Below, piece by piece: positions 1 through 5,115 of a stretch of 5,732 bases of DNA (position 1 is the first letter of the stretch; each line of letters starts with the position of its first letter). Position numbers and translations under genes: made by a program. A model generated the notes under the pieces. It saw only the letters and a program-made list of their open reading frames with translations, had not been told where the DNA came from and did no database searches. The DNA comes from JANNXY01 sp039795755 (GTDB lineage: Bacteria; Patescibacteriota; Minisyncoccia; Phycocordibacterales; CAIZIN01). The stretch lies in the NCBI GenBank assembly GCA_039795755.1, contig JBDKLF010000031.1, positions 1-5,732 on the forward strand, read 5' to 3'.

Positions 1-13
1 AACAGCTTTTTTC

Positions 14-22
14 TGTTAATAT
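14..22 (+). promoter_or_regulatory. putative extended -10 promoter of tRNA-Ser
   Basis: TG-T-TAATAT lies 10 bases before the tRNA-Ser 5' end and would start transcription near base 29. The -35 region would fall outside the window. Bases 1-17 also read AACAG, a T-rich loop, then CTGTT, which may be the tail of an upstream terminator. The match is short and the promoter call is tentative. Confidence 0.35.
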
Positions 23-32
23 GTCCTGTACT

Positions 33-119
33 GGTGGGATGGCAGAGTGGTCTAATGCACCTGTCTTGAAAACAGGAGGGGTCGAAAGGCTTCCGCGAGT
101 TCGAATCTCGCTCCCACCG
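33..119 (+). tRNA. tRNA-Ser (anticodon UGA)
   Basis: A complete class II tRNA cloverleaf. The acceptor stem GGTGGGA (33-39) pairs with TCCCACC (112-118), with discriminator G119. The anticodon stem CCTGT/ACAGG (60-64/72-76) encloses a loop with anticodon TGA at 67-69. A long variable arm (about 77-94), typical of serine tRNAs, precedes the T arm GCGAG/CTCGC (95-99/107-111) with loop TTCGAAT. The bases after the discriminator are CAG, so CCA is not encoded and must be added by a nucleotidyltransferase. It reads UCA and, by wobble, other UCN codons. Confidence 0.96.
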
Positions 120-124
120 CAGAC

Positions 125-145
125 AAAGCCTAAACAGGCTTTTTT
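125..145 (+). terminator. intrinsic terminator after tRNA-Ser
   Basis: AAAGCCT (125-131), a 4-base loop AAAC, then AGGCTTT (136-142) running into T through 145. A 7-bp stem followed by a T tract, six bases after the tRNA, is a typical factor-independent terminator. It separates the tRNA from the yqgF gene. Confidence 0.8.
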
Positions 146-147
146 AT

Positions 148-174
148 TTGCTTTAACACTTCAAACACTATAAG
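148..174 (+). promoter_or_regulatory. putative promoter of yqgF (TTGCTT / TATAAG)
   Basis: TATAAG at 169-174 matches the -10 consensus at five of six positions. A weaker TTGCTT at 148-153 lies 15 bases upstream, shorter than the ideal spacer. The expected start of transcription, near 181-183, coincides with the ATG at 183, so the mRNA would have almost no leader. Confidence 0.5.
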
Positions 175-182
175 CTACGGGC

Positions 183-584
183 ATGAGACATCTCGGTATT
201 GATTACGGTTCAAAGAGAGTCGGAATTGCTCTCTCTGATATAGAAGGGAAAATGGCTTTTCCTAAAGCAGTGTTGCCGAACAATCGATATTTGATTTCGG
301 ATATTGTTGCGCTGTGTAAAGCACAGGAGGTGAAGGTGATTGTGGTAGGAGAATCAAAGGATTTCAATATGAATGATAATCCAATTCTTGCGAGTGCAAA
401 GTTCTTTGCTGAGCAAGTAGGAAGAGAGACTGGGTGTGAAGTGCTCTTCGAGCCAGAATATATGACTTCACATCAGGCAGAACGAACCAACTTTGAGCTC
501 AAGGGGAGTAATGCAATGCTTGATGCAAGTGCAGCGACAATTATTCTTCAGAGTTATTTGGATAAGAAAGATAGTAAAAAATAA
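183..584 (+). CDS. yqgF: RuvX/YqgF family RNase H-fold protein (putative pre-16S rRNA nuclease / Holliday junction resolvase)
   Basis: A 133-aa protein of the YqgF (RuvX) family, about the usual length. The family N-terminal motif GIDYGSKRVGIALSD is at residues 5-19, with the first catalytic acid D7. A later acid lies at E92 in PEYMTSHQAE, which aligns with the family DERLTT segment, and the last at D114 in the LDASAA motif before ILQSYLD. Family members process the 5' end of 16S rRNA and were earlier proposed as Holliday junction resolvases; which role applies here cannot be seen. The usual VGLP loop is VGES (54-58 region), and the D and R of DER are replaced by P and Y. The ATG at 183 is chosen because it opens the motif directly and sits just after a -10 box; no Shine-Dalgarno is visible. 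The next gene starts 14 bases after the stop. Confidence 0.9.
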   Translation: MRHLGIDYGSKRVGIALSDIEGKMAFPKAVLPNNRYLISDIVALCKAQEVKVIVVGESKDFNMNDNPILASAKFFAEQVGRETGCEVLFEPEYMTSHQAERTNFELKGSNAMLDASAATIILQSYLDKKDSKK

Positions 585-586
585 TT

Positions 587-592
587 TATAAT
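587..592 (+). promoter_or_regulatory. consensus -10 box before the tRNA-binding protein gene
   Basis: A perfect TATAAT begins two bases after the yqgF stop, with six bases between it and the ATG at 599. Normal -10 to +1 spacing puts transcription start on the ATG itself, which predicts a leaderless mRNA. No good -35 is visible at 16-18 bp: TTGGAT at 558-563 is too far away. In an AT-rich gap a chance match is possible. Confidence 0.5.
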
Positions 593-598
593 ACCAAT

Positions 599-949
599 AT
601 GATTACATTCGATGATTTTGCAAAAGTAGAAATTACTATCGGGAAGATTTTATCAGCAGTACCGGTAGAGGGAAGTGAGAAGCTACTCAAACTCTCAGTA
701 GACTTTGGTGAGAAAAATGAAGATGGAACTGATAAGCCACGCCAAGTGGTATCTGGAATTGCAAAGTTTTTCCCTGAATTAGATAAGTTAATTGGAACTA
801 AGCATCCCTTTGTTACTAATCTCGAGCCGAGAGCAATTATGGGATTCGAAAGTCAGGCAATGATACTTGCCGCATCAGACAAAGTATCAGGAGCATTTTC
901 ATTACTTGATGTACACGAAAGTATTCCCCAAGGAATAAAGCTGAGTTAA
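599..949 (+). CDS. stand-alone tRNA-binding OB-fold protein (MetRS beta-subunit / CsaA / Trbp111 type)
   Basis: A 116-aa protein that is entirely one tRNA-binding OB-fold domain, as found at the C-terminus of bacterial methionyl-tRNA synthetase and in free proteins such as Trbp111 and CsaA. Family landmarks are FDDFAKVEITIGKI (residues 4-17), PVEGSEKLLKL (22-32), RQVVSGIA (48-55), NLEPRAIMG (74-82) and ESQAMILAAS (84-93). The usual SQGM is SQAM here. Such domains bind the tRNA elbow without strong sequence preference, either in trans to MetRS or as a chaperone-like tRNA binder. No catalytic domain is attached or adjacent, so it may supply this function to a MetRS encoded elsewhere. A TATAAT lies six bases upstream of the ATG and there is no ribosome binding site. 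The exact subfamily is uncertain. Confidence 0.87.
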   Translation: MITFDDFAKVEITIGKILSAVPVEGSEKLLKLSVDFGEKNEDGTDKPRQVVSGIAKFFPELDKLIGTKHPFVTNLEPRAIMGFESQAMILAASDKVSGAFSLLDVHESIPQGIKLS

Positions 950-958
950 CTAATTATT

Positions 959-967
959 TGATATACT
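959..967 (+). promoter_or_regulatory. extended -10 promoter of the pil operon
   Basis: TG-A-TATACT is an extended -10 element with a five-of-six -10 box at 962-967. It lies six bases before the ATG at 974, so transcription should start on or next to the start codon. No convincing -35 is seen, which extended -10 promoters tolerate. Confidence 0.5.
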
Positions 968-973
968 GAGTGC

Positions 974-2050
974 ATGCGTACACTGTACTCTCGTATAGCT
1001 CGATGGTTTCCTATCCCACGTGTGATGGAAATGTATTATGCTGCGGTACATATTTCTGCTAACAATGTAGTGAGCTACCTCGAAATGAAGCAGACTGAAG
1101 CAGGACTTGTTCCAGTTGCTTTTGAGCGTGTGTCATTCAAGCGACAAAGTGATGATGATCAAGAAGGGTTGGTTCAGGCACTTTCTACTCTGCAAAAGAA
1201 ATACAAAACAACATTTATCAAAGCAACTATACCTGAGTCAAAGAGTTATCTCTTCGAGACAGAGGTTCCAAAAGTTGCTGAGAAAGATCTTCGAGAAGCG
1301 GTTGCTTTTACTATTGAAGAAAAGGCACCAGTATCTCTTGCTGAGGTCGTCTTTGGGTACCGTATTACTGATACAAGTGCACCTGAGGTGAATGTGGTAT
1401 CAGTTGGTGTAGTTCCTGAGAAAGTAGTGCTTGATTACATTGATGTCTATAATCGTGCAGGAATGCGACCAGTGAGTATGAAGGTAGAAGCTCAGGCGGT
1501 AGCAAATGCAGTGGTACCAGCACATTCAACGTGCAATCATATTGTGGTATCAATCAAAGACAACAAAACAGTAATTGCTATTGTTCAGAATGGAGGAGTG
1601 TTTCTTTCTTCTACGGTAGATTTCGGTGGAATGACCTTTGATGCTATTCTTGAGAAACATTTTCCTACACAAACTCCACAAGAGCGCGCGTATATCAAAG
1701 TCTCACAAAATTTTATTTCTGATGCTTCGGCTGCAGATGTTCATGCTGCATTTATTGAGCAAGCAAGCCTCCTTCGAAATTATTTGAACAAATATTATAT
1801 TTATTGGCTCACACACAAGGCGACACGAGAAGGTGAGCATGAACATAAGTTAGACAGCTTTATTGTAGTAGGGGACGAGGTGTGTATTCCAGGTCTTATT
1901 GAATATCTCAACGCACAGCTCAAGGCAAAGGTTGAAGCAGCAAATGTATGGAGAAATTGCTTTGATATTGAGAAGCATATTCCTGAGATCTCTTATGAAC
2001 AGTCGTTTGAGTATGCGGAAGTTATTGGATTGCTTATAGGTAAAGATTAA
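974..2050 (+). CDS. pilM: PilM-like type IV pilus inner-membrane assembly protein
   Basis: A 358-aa protein with the actin-like PilM fold, the cytoplasmic part of the PilMNO platform. The segment LFETEVPKVAEKDLREAVAF (93-112) plus EEKAPVSLAEVVFGY (115-129) matches the conserved PilM region. DSFIVVGDEVCIPGLIEYL (294-312) is at the place of the family motif with GG before the xPGL helix. The nucleotide-binding motifs look worn: the usual IDIG start is AVHISAN (24-30), the second DxG is SIKDN (193-197), and GG(G/A) is VGDE (299-302). About 20 residues, basic and aromatic, precede the first strand, so a later start at M18 or M20 is possible; the ATG at 974 is preferred because it lies six bases after a -10 box. 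The gene heads an operon, with pilN starting four bases after its stop. The assignment rests on both family pattern and gene order. Confidence 0.85.
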   Translation: MRTLYSRIARWFPIPRVMEMYYAAVHISANNVVSYLEMKQTEAGLVPVAFERVSFKRQSDDDQEGLVQALSTLQKKYKTTFIKATIPESKSYLFETEVPKVAEKDLREAVAFTIEEKAPVSLAEVVFGYRITDTSAPEVNVVSVGVVPEKVVLDYIDVYNRAGMRPVSMKVEAQAVANAVVPAHSTCNHIVVSIKDNKTVIAIVQNGGVFLSSTVDFGGMTFDAILEKHFPTQTPQERAYIKVSQNFISDASAADVHAAFIEQASLLRNYLNKYYIYWLTHKATREGEHEHKLDSFIVVGDEVCIPGLIEYLNAQLKAKVEAANVWRNCFDIEKHIPEISYEQSFEYAEVIGLLIGKD

Positions 2051-2054
2051 TTAT

Positions 2055-2600
2055 ATGTTACACCTTCTTCCATCATCATATGTGCACGAATTACAAAAGG
2101 AGTATCAACAAAGAACGCTTGTAACTGCTGCAAAACTTGTTTCGTTCTGTCTCTTGGTGGTGAGTCTTGCTCTGGTTCCTTCACTTATATTGGTAAATAC
2201 CGAGCAATCTGAACTTAACAAACAATCTGTCGCAACCACCTTGCGTATTTCTGATGAAGATAAGGCGACCGCAACTCAATTCAAAAGTGCAGTGAATCAA
2301 GGTCTCGATGCATTTGCATCAAAAGACGCGGTTACTTCTGCTGATATTGATCAGTTACTTGGAATTATTACCAAAGGAATTAGTGTTAATGCTCTTAATG
2401 TTGCATTTGGTGAGAAAGGTCAAGAAGTAGAAATACAGGGAATTGCAGATAATCGAAGTGATCTTTCGTACTTTGTACGAACAATTGCTACAGGAGGTGT
2501 ATATATCGCAGATGAAATTCCTGCAGCAACATTCAAAAAAGATAAAGATATTGAGTTCAGTGTAGTGCTCAAGAAGCAATCTAATCAAACACAGCAATGA
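2055..2600 (+). CDS. pilN: PilN-like type IV pilus assembly membrane protein
   Basis: A 181-aa protein with the PilN layout. A short cytoplasmic N-terminus contains MLHLLPSSY, which resembles the INLLP motif that docks PilN into PilM in characterised systems. One membrane helix follows at about residues 22-47. A polar, helix-rich stretch (about 48-100) leads to a C-terminal alpha/beta region (about 105-172) suited to dimerising with PilO. It is slightly short for the family. It begins four bases after pilM and overlaps pilO by four bases (ATGA), so translation is probably coupled. Only a weak AGG lies 14 bases upstream, so a Shine-Dalgarno role is doubtful. The call relies on position and layout as much as on sequence. 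Confidence 0.8.
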   Translation: MLHLLPSSYVHELQKEYQQRTLVTAAKLVSFCLLVVSLALVPSLILVNTEQSELNKQSVATTLRISDEDKATATQFKSAVNQGLDAFASKDAVTSADIDQLLGIITKGISVNALNVAFGEKGQEVEIQGIADNRSDLSYFVRTIATGGVYIADEIPAATFKKDKDIEFSVVLKKQSNQTQQ

Positions 2601-3118
2601 TTACTCCATTTTCTACATCACGAATATATCGAGCGGTGGGGGTAATGGTTATAATGATGATTGTTGCTGGGGGTGTATTGCTCATGTTGCATATCAAGCA
2701 ACAAACTATTGTTGATAGTGTTGATACACATGCAAATGAAGATACACGTATTGCTGATCTTATTCGAATCGCTCGATTGGCAGATGATAATAAAGATCTG
2801 GTAGCTACTATTTCAAATGCTTTTCAATCAGCAACTGATACGGTTGCGGTCATTGAGTCAATCGAAGCATTGGCTGATGCTCATAATGTTGAGCTCACTA
2901 TTAATAAAGCAGAAAAGGTTGTTGGAACATCAAATGACACATCTCTTGCAATAAGTGCAGAGGCAGTCGGAAGTTGGGCAGCAGTGTATCGTTTCGTACA
3001 AAGTCTCGATATGTTTTCTTATAAGCACACCACCAATAGAATTAATTTCAACAAAAACAAAGAAGAGGGAACATGGGTAGTAACGGTTGAAATGAATGTT
3101 TTGTTAACACCACAATGA
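2597..3118 (+). CDS. pilO: PilO-like type IV pilus assembly membrane protein
   Basis: A 173-aa bitopic membrane protein. A hydrophobic helix spans about residues 13-32, followed by a polar helical stretch (about 35-85, with AIDLIRIARLADDNKD-like spacing). The C-terminal domain (about 86-173) includes VAVIESIEALADAHNVELT and SWAAVYRFVQSLD, a pattern seen in PilO ferredoxin-like domains, where the second helix follows a shared 'y..i..Fl..L' theme. PilO pairs with PilN in the periplasmic or extracytoplasmic ring that links the pilus motor to the envelope. The start codon overlaps the pilN stop (ATGA), and its own stop overlaps the next start the same way. There is no ribosome binding site, which fits re-initiation after pilN. 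The sequence alone is divergent; gene order makes the call solid. Confidence 0.78.
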   Translation: MITPFSTSRIYRAVGVMVIMMIVAGGVLLMLHIKQQTIVDSVDTHANEDTRIADLIRIARLADDNKDLVATISNAFQSATDTVAVIESIEALADAHNVELTINKAEKVVGTSNDTSLAISAEAVGSWAAVYRFVQSLDMFSYKHTTNRINFNKNKEEGTWVVTVEMNVLLTPQ

Positions 3119-3399
3119 GTATGAATAACCAAGAACAACTTGCAGTGTTTGGAAAGAATCGCTACCACGACTGGGCAATATTATTTCTCATAACCATTAT
3201 TGGAGTTGTTGCAGGTATTGGATACGGAGTATGGTCATATATAAGTATCAATACCCTTGTTGAAGGTAAGTCAGTGGTGGTCTCGGTACCATCACAATTC
3301 GAAGATTTCAAAGACAGTGTTCAGGTTCTCTCGGAGCGTCTCGAGGCGCGAGGGGAGAGGGGAACAAGTACTATTCCGCAGGATCCTTCTTTACGGTGA
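3115..3399 (+). CDS. small single-helix membrane protein in the pilMNO operon
   Basis: A 94-aa protein that I do not recognise as a named family. A polar N-terminus of about 19 residues is followed by one strongly hydrophobic helix (about 20-43, WAILFLITIIGVVAGIGYGV) and a hydrophilic tail. The tail contains a possible amphipathic helix (QFEDFKDSVQVLSERLEARG) and ends in a disordered-looking STIPQDPSLR. It overlaps pilO by four bases, so it belongs to the pilus operon and occupies the slot that pilP holds in diderm bacteria. It has no lipobox and no PilP-like beta domain, so it is not PilP by sequence. A second ATG six bases later (3121) is an alternative start. A role as a pilus-platform accessory is inferred only from context. 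Confidence 0.75.
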   Translation: MSMNNQEQLAVFGKNRYHDWAILFLITIIGVVAGIGYGVWSYISINTLVEGKSVVVSVPSQFEDFKDSVQVLSERLEARGERGTSTIPQDPSLR

Positions 3400-3435
3400 G
3401 TAAGATTGTGTGTAGTATCTAAGAAGTTTCATATT

Positions 3436-3507
3436 GCCCCCGTAGTTCAATGGATAGAACAGCGGACTTCTAAGCCGTTAATGTTGGTTCGATTCCAACC
3501 AGGGGCA
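3436..3507 (+). tRNA. tRNA-Arg (anticodon UCU)
   Basis: The acceptor strand GCCCCCG (3436-3442) pairs with CAGGGGC (3500-3506), apart from a C-A mismatch at the sixth pair; the discriminator is A3507. The D arm is GTTC...GAAC. The anticodon loop CTTCTAA holds TCT at 3469-3471, and the stem GCGGA/GCCGT has a G-T pair and a closing A-G mismatch. The T arm is GTTGG/CCAAC (3483-3487/3495-3499) with loop TTCGATT. The next bases are CAA, so CCA is not encoded. It reads AGA and AGG. No strong promoter is visible (TAGTAT at 3413-3418 is weak), so it may be processed from the pil transcript, whose last stop lies 36 bases upstream. Confidence 0.94.
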
Positions 3508-3549
3508 CAATATAAAAAAGCGAATGATTTCGCTTTTTTATATTGTGCC
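3504..3549. terminator. bidirectional intrinsic terminator, 21-bp perfect hairpin overlapping the tRNA-Arg 3' end
   Basis: Bases 3504-3524 and 3529-3549 are perfect reverse complements around the loop TGAT. The core is A6-GCGAA / TTCGC-T6, so either strand ends in a T tract after a GC-containing stem, a two-way terminator. The outer arm (GGCACAATAT / ATATTGTGCC) includes the last three acceptor bases and the discriminator of tRNA-Arg. It closes the pil/tRNA-Arg unit and separates it from tRNA-Val. Confidence 0.85.
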
Positions 3550-3561
3550 AGCCTGAGCAGC

Positions 3562-3588
3562 TTGAATTATCTTCAACTTTGATATATT
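3562..3588 (+). promoter_or_regulatory. promoter of tRNA-Val and the downstream hypothetical gene
   Basis: TG-A-TATATT (3580-3588) is an extended -10 box with a five-of-six hexamer. TTGAAT (3562-3567) is a plausible -35 with a short 15-base spacer. The predicted start, near 3595, lies a few bases before the tRNA at 3599. It is the only promoter seen for the CDS that begins at the tRNA 3' end. Confidence 0.6.
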
Positions 3589-3598
3589 GTATACGAGC

Positions 3599-3674
3599 GC
3601 GCCCTTAGCTCAGTTGGTAGAGCAACCCGTTTACACCGGGAAGGTCGTAGGTTCAAGTCCTTCAGGGCGCACCA
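3599..3674 (+). tRNA. tRNA-Val (anticodon UAC), CCA encoded
   Basis: The acceptor stem GCGCCCT (3599-3605) pairs perfectly with AGGGCGC (3664-3670). The discriminator is A3671, followed by an encoded CCA at 3672-3674. The D arm is AGCTCAGTTGGTAGAGC-like. The anticodon loop TTTACAC carries TAC at 3632-3634 on the stem CCCG/CGGG, with an A-A mismatch at its outer end. The T arm GTAGG/CCTTC (3647-3651/3659-3663) has one T-T mismatch; its loop is TTCAAGT. It reads GUA, the dominant valine codon of the nearby rplS gene. It is the only tRNA here with an encoded CCA, and the last A of CCA is the first base of the next gene's ATG. Confidence 0.95.
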
Positions 3675-4105
3675 TGAAAATCTCAGTTTCTCCAGAAGAT
3701 TCAGCCCAACTTCAGTCTCTTGAAGAAGAAAAAGTAACCATTCCTCAACCAGTAAGAACTCTTGAAGTTTTGGAACAGATGGTTGCCGGTAATGAGATAT
3801 TAGAGGAATTGTTGAGAGATGTGCTTAAGCAATCAATTGCTTATACCACTATTGTTGCGAAGTACAATCAAATTCTAAAGGGTGGGTTGGATGACGCTGA
3901 GGTTACAAAGCAGCTCGATGAAGTGGATCCAGTAAGAACAATTATTCACAATGCAACAATGGATACTATTAACGCTTTTTCACGTCAGCTCGGGTTGGCT
4001 GGAAAGGATAATACATGGGTAGGAGATTTCGGTGGTAATCGGGCCGCTTACGGCAAGTTCGCAATGCTGCTCGCGCTTAATTGGATCAAGACAAATCCTC
4101 AATAG
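3674..4105 (+). CDS. hypothetical protein whose start codon overlaps the tRNA-Val CCA
   Basis: A 143-aa soluble protein that I do not recognise. The N-terminus (MKISVSPEDSAQLQSLEEEK) is acidic. Long amphipathic helices are likely at about 28-75 (RTLEVLEQMVAGNEILEELLRDVLKQ and onward) and 80-107. A glycine-rich segment (VGDFGGNRAAYGKF, about 117-130) precedes a hydrophobic C-terminal helix ALLALNWIKT. There is no signal peptide or clear membrane span. The ATG at 3674 is preferred to the upstream TTG at 3587 because that extension only translates the tRNA. The next in-frame ATG (3779) would remove 35 residues. There is no separate promoter or ribosome binding site, so expression probably depends on tRNA-Val transcription and processing. 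Coding is supported by a sustained open frame with codon use like its neighbours. Confidence 0.8.
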   Translation: MKISVSPEDSAQLQSLEEEKVTIPQPVRTLEVLEQMVAGNEILEELLRDVLKQSIAYTTIVAKYNQILKGGLDDAEVTKQLDEVDPVRTIIHNATMDTINAFSRQLGLAGKDNTWVGDFGGNRAAYGKFAMLLALNWIKTNPQ

Positions 4106-4134
4106 TTTACAAATTTATTTAAGCATGTTATAAT
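4106..4134 (+). promoter_or_regulatory. strong promoter TTTACA-N17-TGT-TATAAT
   Basis: The -35 box TTTACA (4106-4111, five of six) begins at the base after the preceding stop codon. An ideal 17-base spacer follows, then a perfect TATAAT (4129-4134) preceded by an extended TG. This is the best promoter in the window. The predicted start, about 4141, leaves only about four bases before the ATG at 4145. Confidence 0.85.
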
Positions 4135-4144
4135 TATAAAAGAT

Positions 4145-4327
4145 ATGGAAGGAATTCAAACAGAAACCAAAAGACTTGCTCTTCAATATGTGCAATTGCA
4201 GTTCAAGTCAACAAGTCAAAAACTTTCTCCTGACGAACTTGCCGAGATGGAATCCATTCGTTCAACTACAGGTCTCGGTCATGAAGAGCTTGTTAAAATC
4301 GCAACCAATGACGTCGTTGCTGAGTAG
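4145..4327 (+). CDS. small hypothetical protein
   Basis: A 60-aa soluble protein with no family that I recognise. It is charged and helix-rich: a first helix (TKRLALQYVQLQF, about 8-20) is followed by SPDELAEMESIRS (28-40) and HEELVKIATND (45-55). There are no cysteines or membrane segments. A near-consensus promoter directly upstream and a start codon at the expected leader length make it a real gene rather than a chance frame. It lies 21 bases before the pseudouridine synthase gene and is probably co-transcribed with it. The function is unknown. Confidence 0.72.
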   Translation: MEGIQTETKRLALQYVQLQFKSTSQKLSPDELAEMESIRSTTGLGHEELVKIATNDVVAE

Positions 4328-4348
4328 CTTACGTGTCATTTTTATTTT

Positions 4349-5077
4349 ATGAAACCCACTATTATTTTCGAAAACAAAGACCTTTTGGTATTGAATAAGC
4401 CTGTTAACCTGGCTGTTCATGGTGATGGAAGAACAAAGGAAGTCACACTTTCTGATTGGCTCCTTGAGCATTATCCAGATATCAAGGATGTGGGTGAGCC
4501 GTGGACCAACCCAGAAGGGGAAGTGATCTATCGTCCTGGAATCATGCACCGTCTCGATCGAGATACTTCAGGGGTAATGATCATTGCCAAGAATCAGGCG
4601 ATGTTCGAGCATCTCAAGGCTCAGTTCAAGAATCGTGAGACTCATAAGACCTATCATGCATTTGTGTATGGAGAAATGAAGCAGATCAAAGGAACGATCG
4701 ATCGACCTATTGGCAGAAGCAGTAAGGACTTCCGCAAGAAAAGCGCTCAGCGTGGGGCAAAGGGAGAACTTCGTGACGCAATTACCGTATACAAAGTACT
4801 TGGTAAATACGATGGTATCACCCTCATTGAAGCAGAACCAAAGACCGGACGAACTCATCAGATCCGTGTACACATGAAGGCGATTAATCATCCGATTGTC
4901 TGCGACAAACTCTATGCTCCTAATCACGACTGTAAGCTCGGATTTGGGCGGACAGCTCTCCATGCGCGAAGTATTTCCTTCCAGAACCTCGAAGGGGAAG
5001 TAATGTCATTTGAAGCCCCTTATCCAGAGGATTTTGAGCAGGCATTACAGGAGTTCAAGGGTAATTTGCATAAATAA
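4349..5077 (+). CDS. RluA-family pseudouridine synthase (no S4 domain)
   Basis: A 242-aa enzyme that isomerises uridine to pseudouridine in rRNA or tRNA. The catalytic motif HRLDRDTSG is at residues 67-75, with the nucleophilic aspartate D70. Other family landmarks are ENKDLLVLNKP (8-18), THKTYHAFVYG (98-108), RPIGRSSKDFRK (119-130), the substrate-binding GRTHQIRVHM (167-176), HPIVCDKLY (181-189) and the C-terminal LHARSISF (204-211). The chain starts directly at the catalytic domain, so the N-terminal S4 RNA-binding domain of RluC and RluD is absent, as in RluA/TruC-like members. The target base cannot be told from sequence. No promoter or ribosome binding site stands out; it likely shares the transcript of the 60-aa gene upstream. 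rplS follows after 38 bases. Confidence 0.92.
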   Translation: MKPTIIFENKDLLVLNKPVNLAVHGDGRTKEVTLSDWLLEHYPDIKDVGEPWTNPEGEVIYRPGIMHRLDRDTSGVMIIAKNQAMFEHLKAQFKNRETHKTYHAFVYGEMKQIKGTIDRPIGRSSKDFRKKSAQRGAKGELRDAITVYKVLGKYDGITLIEAEPKTGRTHQIRVHMKAINHPIVCDKLYAPNHDCKLGFGRTALHARSISFQNLEGEVMSFEAPYPEDFEQALQEFKGNLHK

Positions 5078-5085
5078 AAACCTTG

Positions 5086-5094
5086 TGTTAAAGT
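5086..5094 (+). promoter_or_regulatory. possible extended -10 promoter of rplS
   Basis: TG-T-TAAAGT, with a four-of-six hexamer, would start transcription near 5101, about 15 bases before the rplS ATG. No fitting -35 is clear and there is no Shine-Dalgarno in the leader. rplS may instead be read from the upstream unit. Confidence 0.3.
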
Positions 5095-5115
5095 GTCGCT
5101 TACACATAGAAACAT

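Noticed and set aside
1107..1391. 94-codon + strand frame inside pilM
   Set aside because: It lies wholly within a well-supported gene in another frame, and its product is a low-complexity leucine/arginine-rich sequence with no promoter of its own.
3328..3358. GC-rich CTCTC...GAGAG imperfect hairpin near the end of the 94-aa gene as a terminator
   Set aside because: It lies inside the coding frame, has bulges and is not followed by a T tract.
3587..3673. N-terminal extension of the 143-aa protein from a TTG at 3587
   Set aside because: The added 29 residues (TSAPLAQLVEQ...) are simply a translation of tRNA-Val, a common annotation artefact. The ATG at 3674 is the sensible start.
4568..4963. 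131-codon minus-strand frame opposite the pseudouridine synthase gene
   Set aside because: It is antisense to the conserved catalytic region (HRLDRDTSG to LHARS), so its openness follows from codon constraint on the real gene. The minus frames at 1365-1553, 2355-2597 and 4262-4549 are rejected for the same reason.
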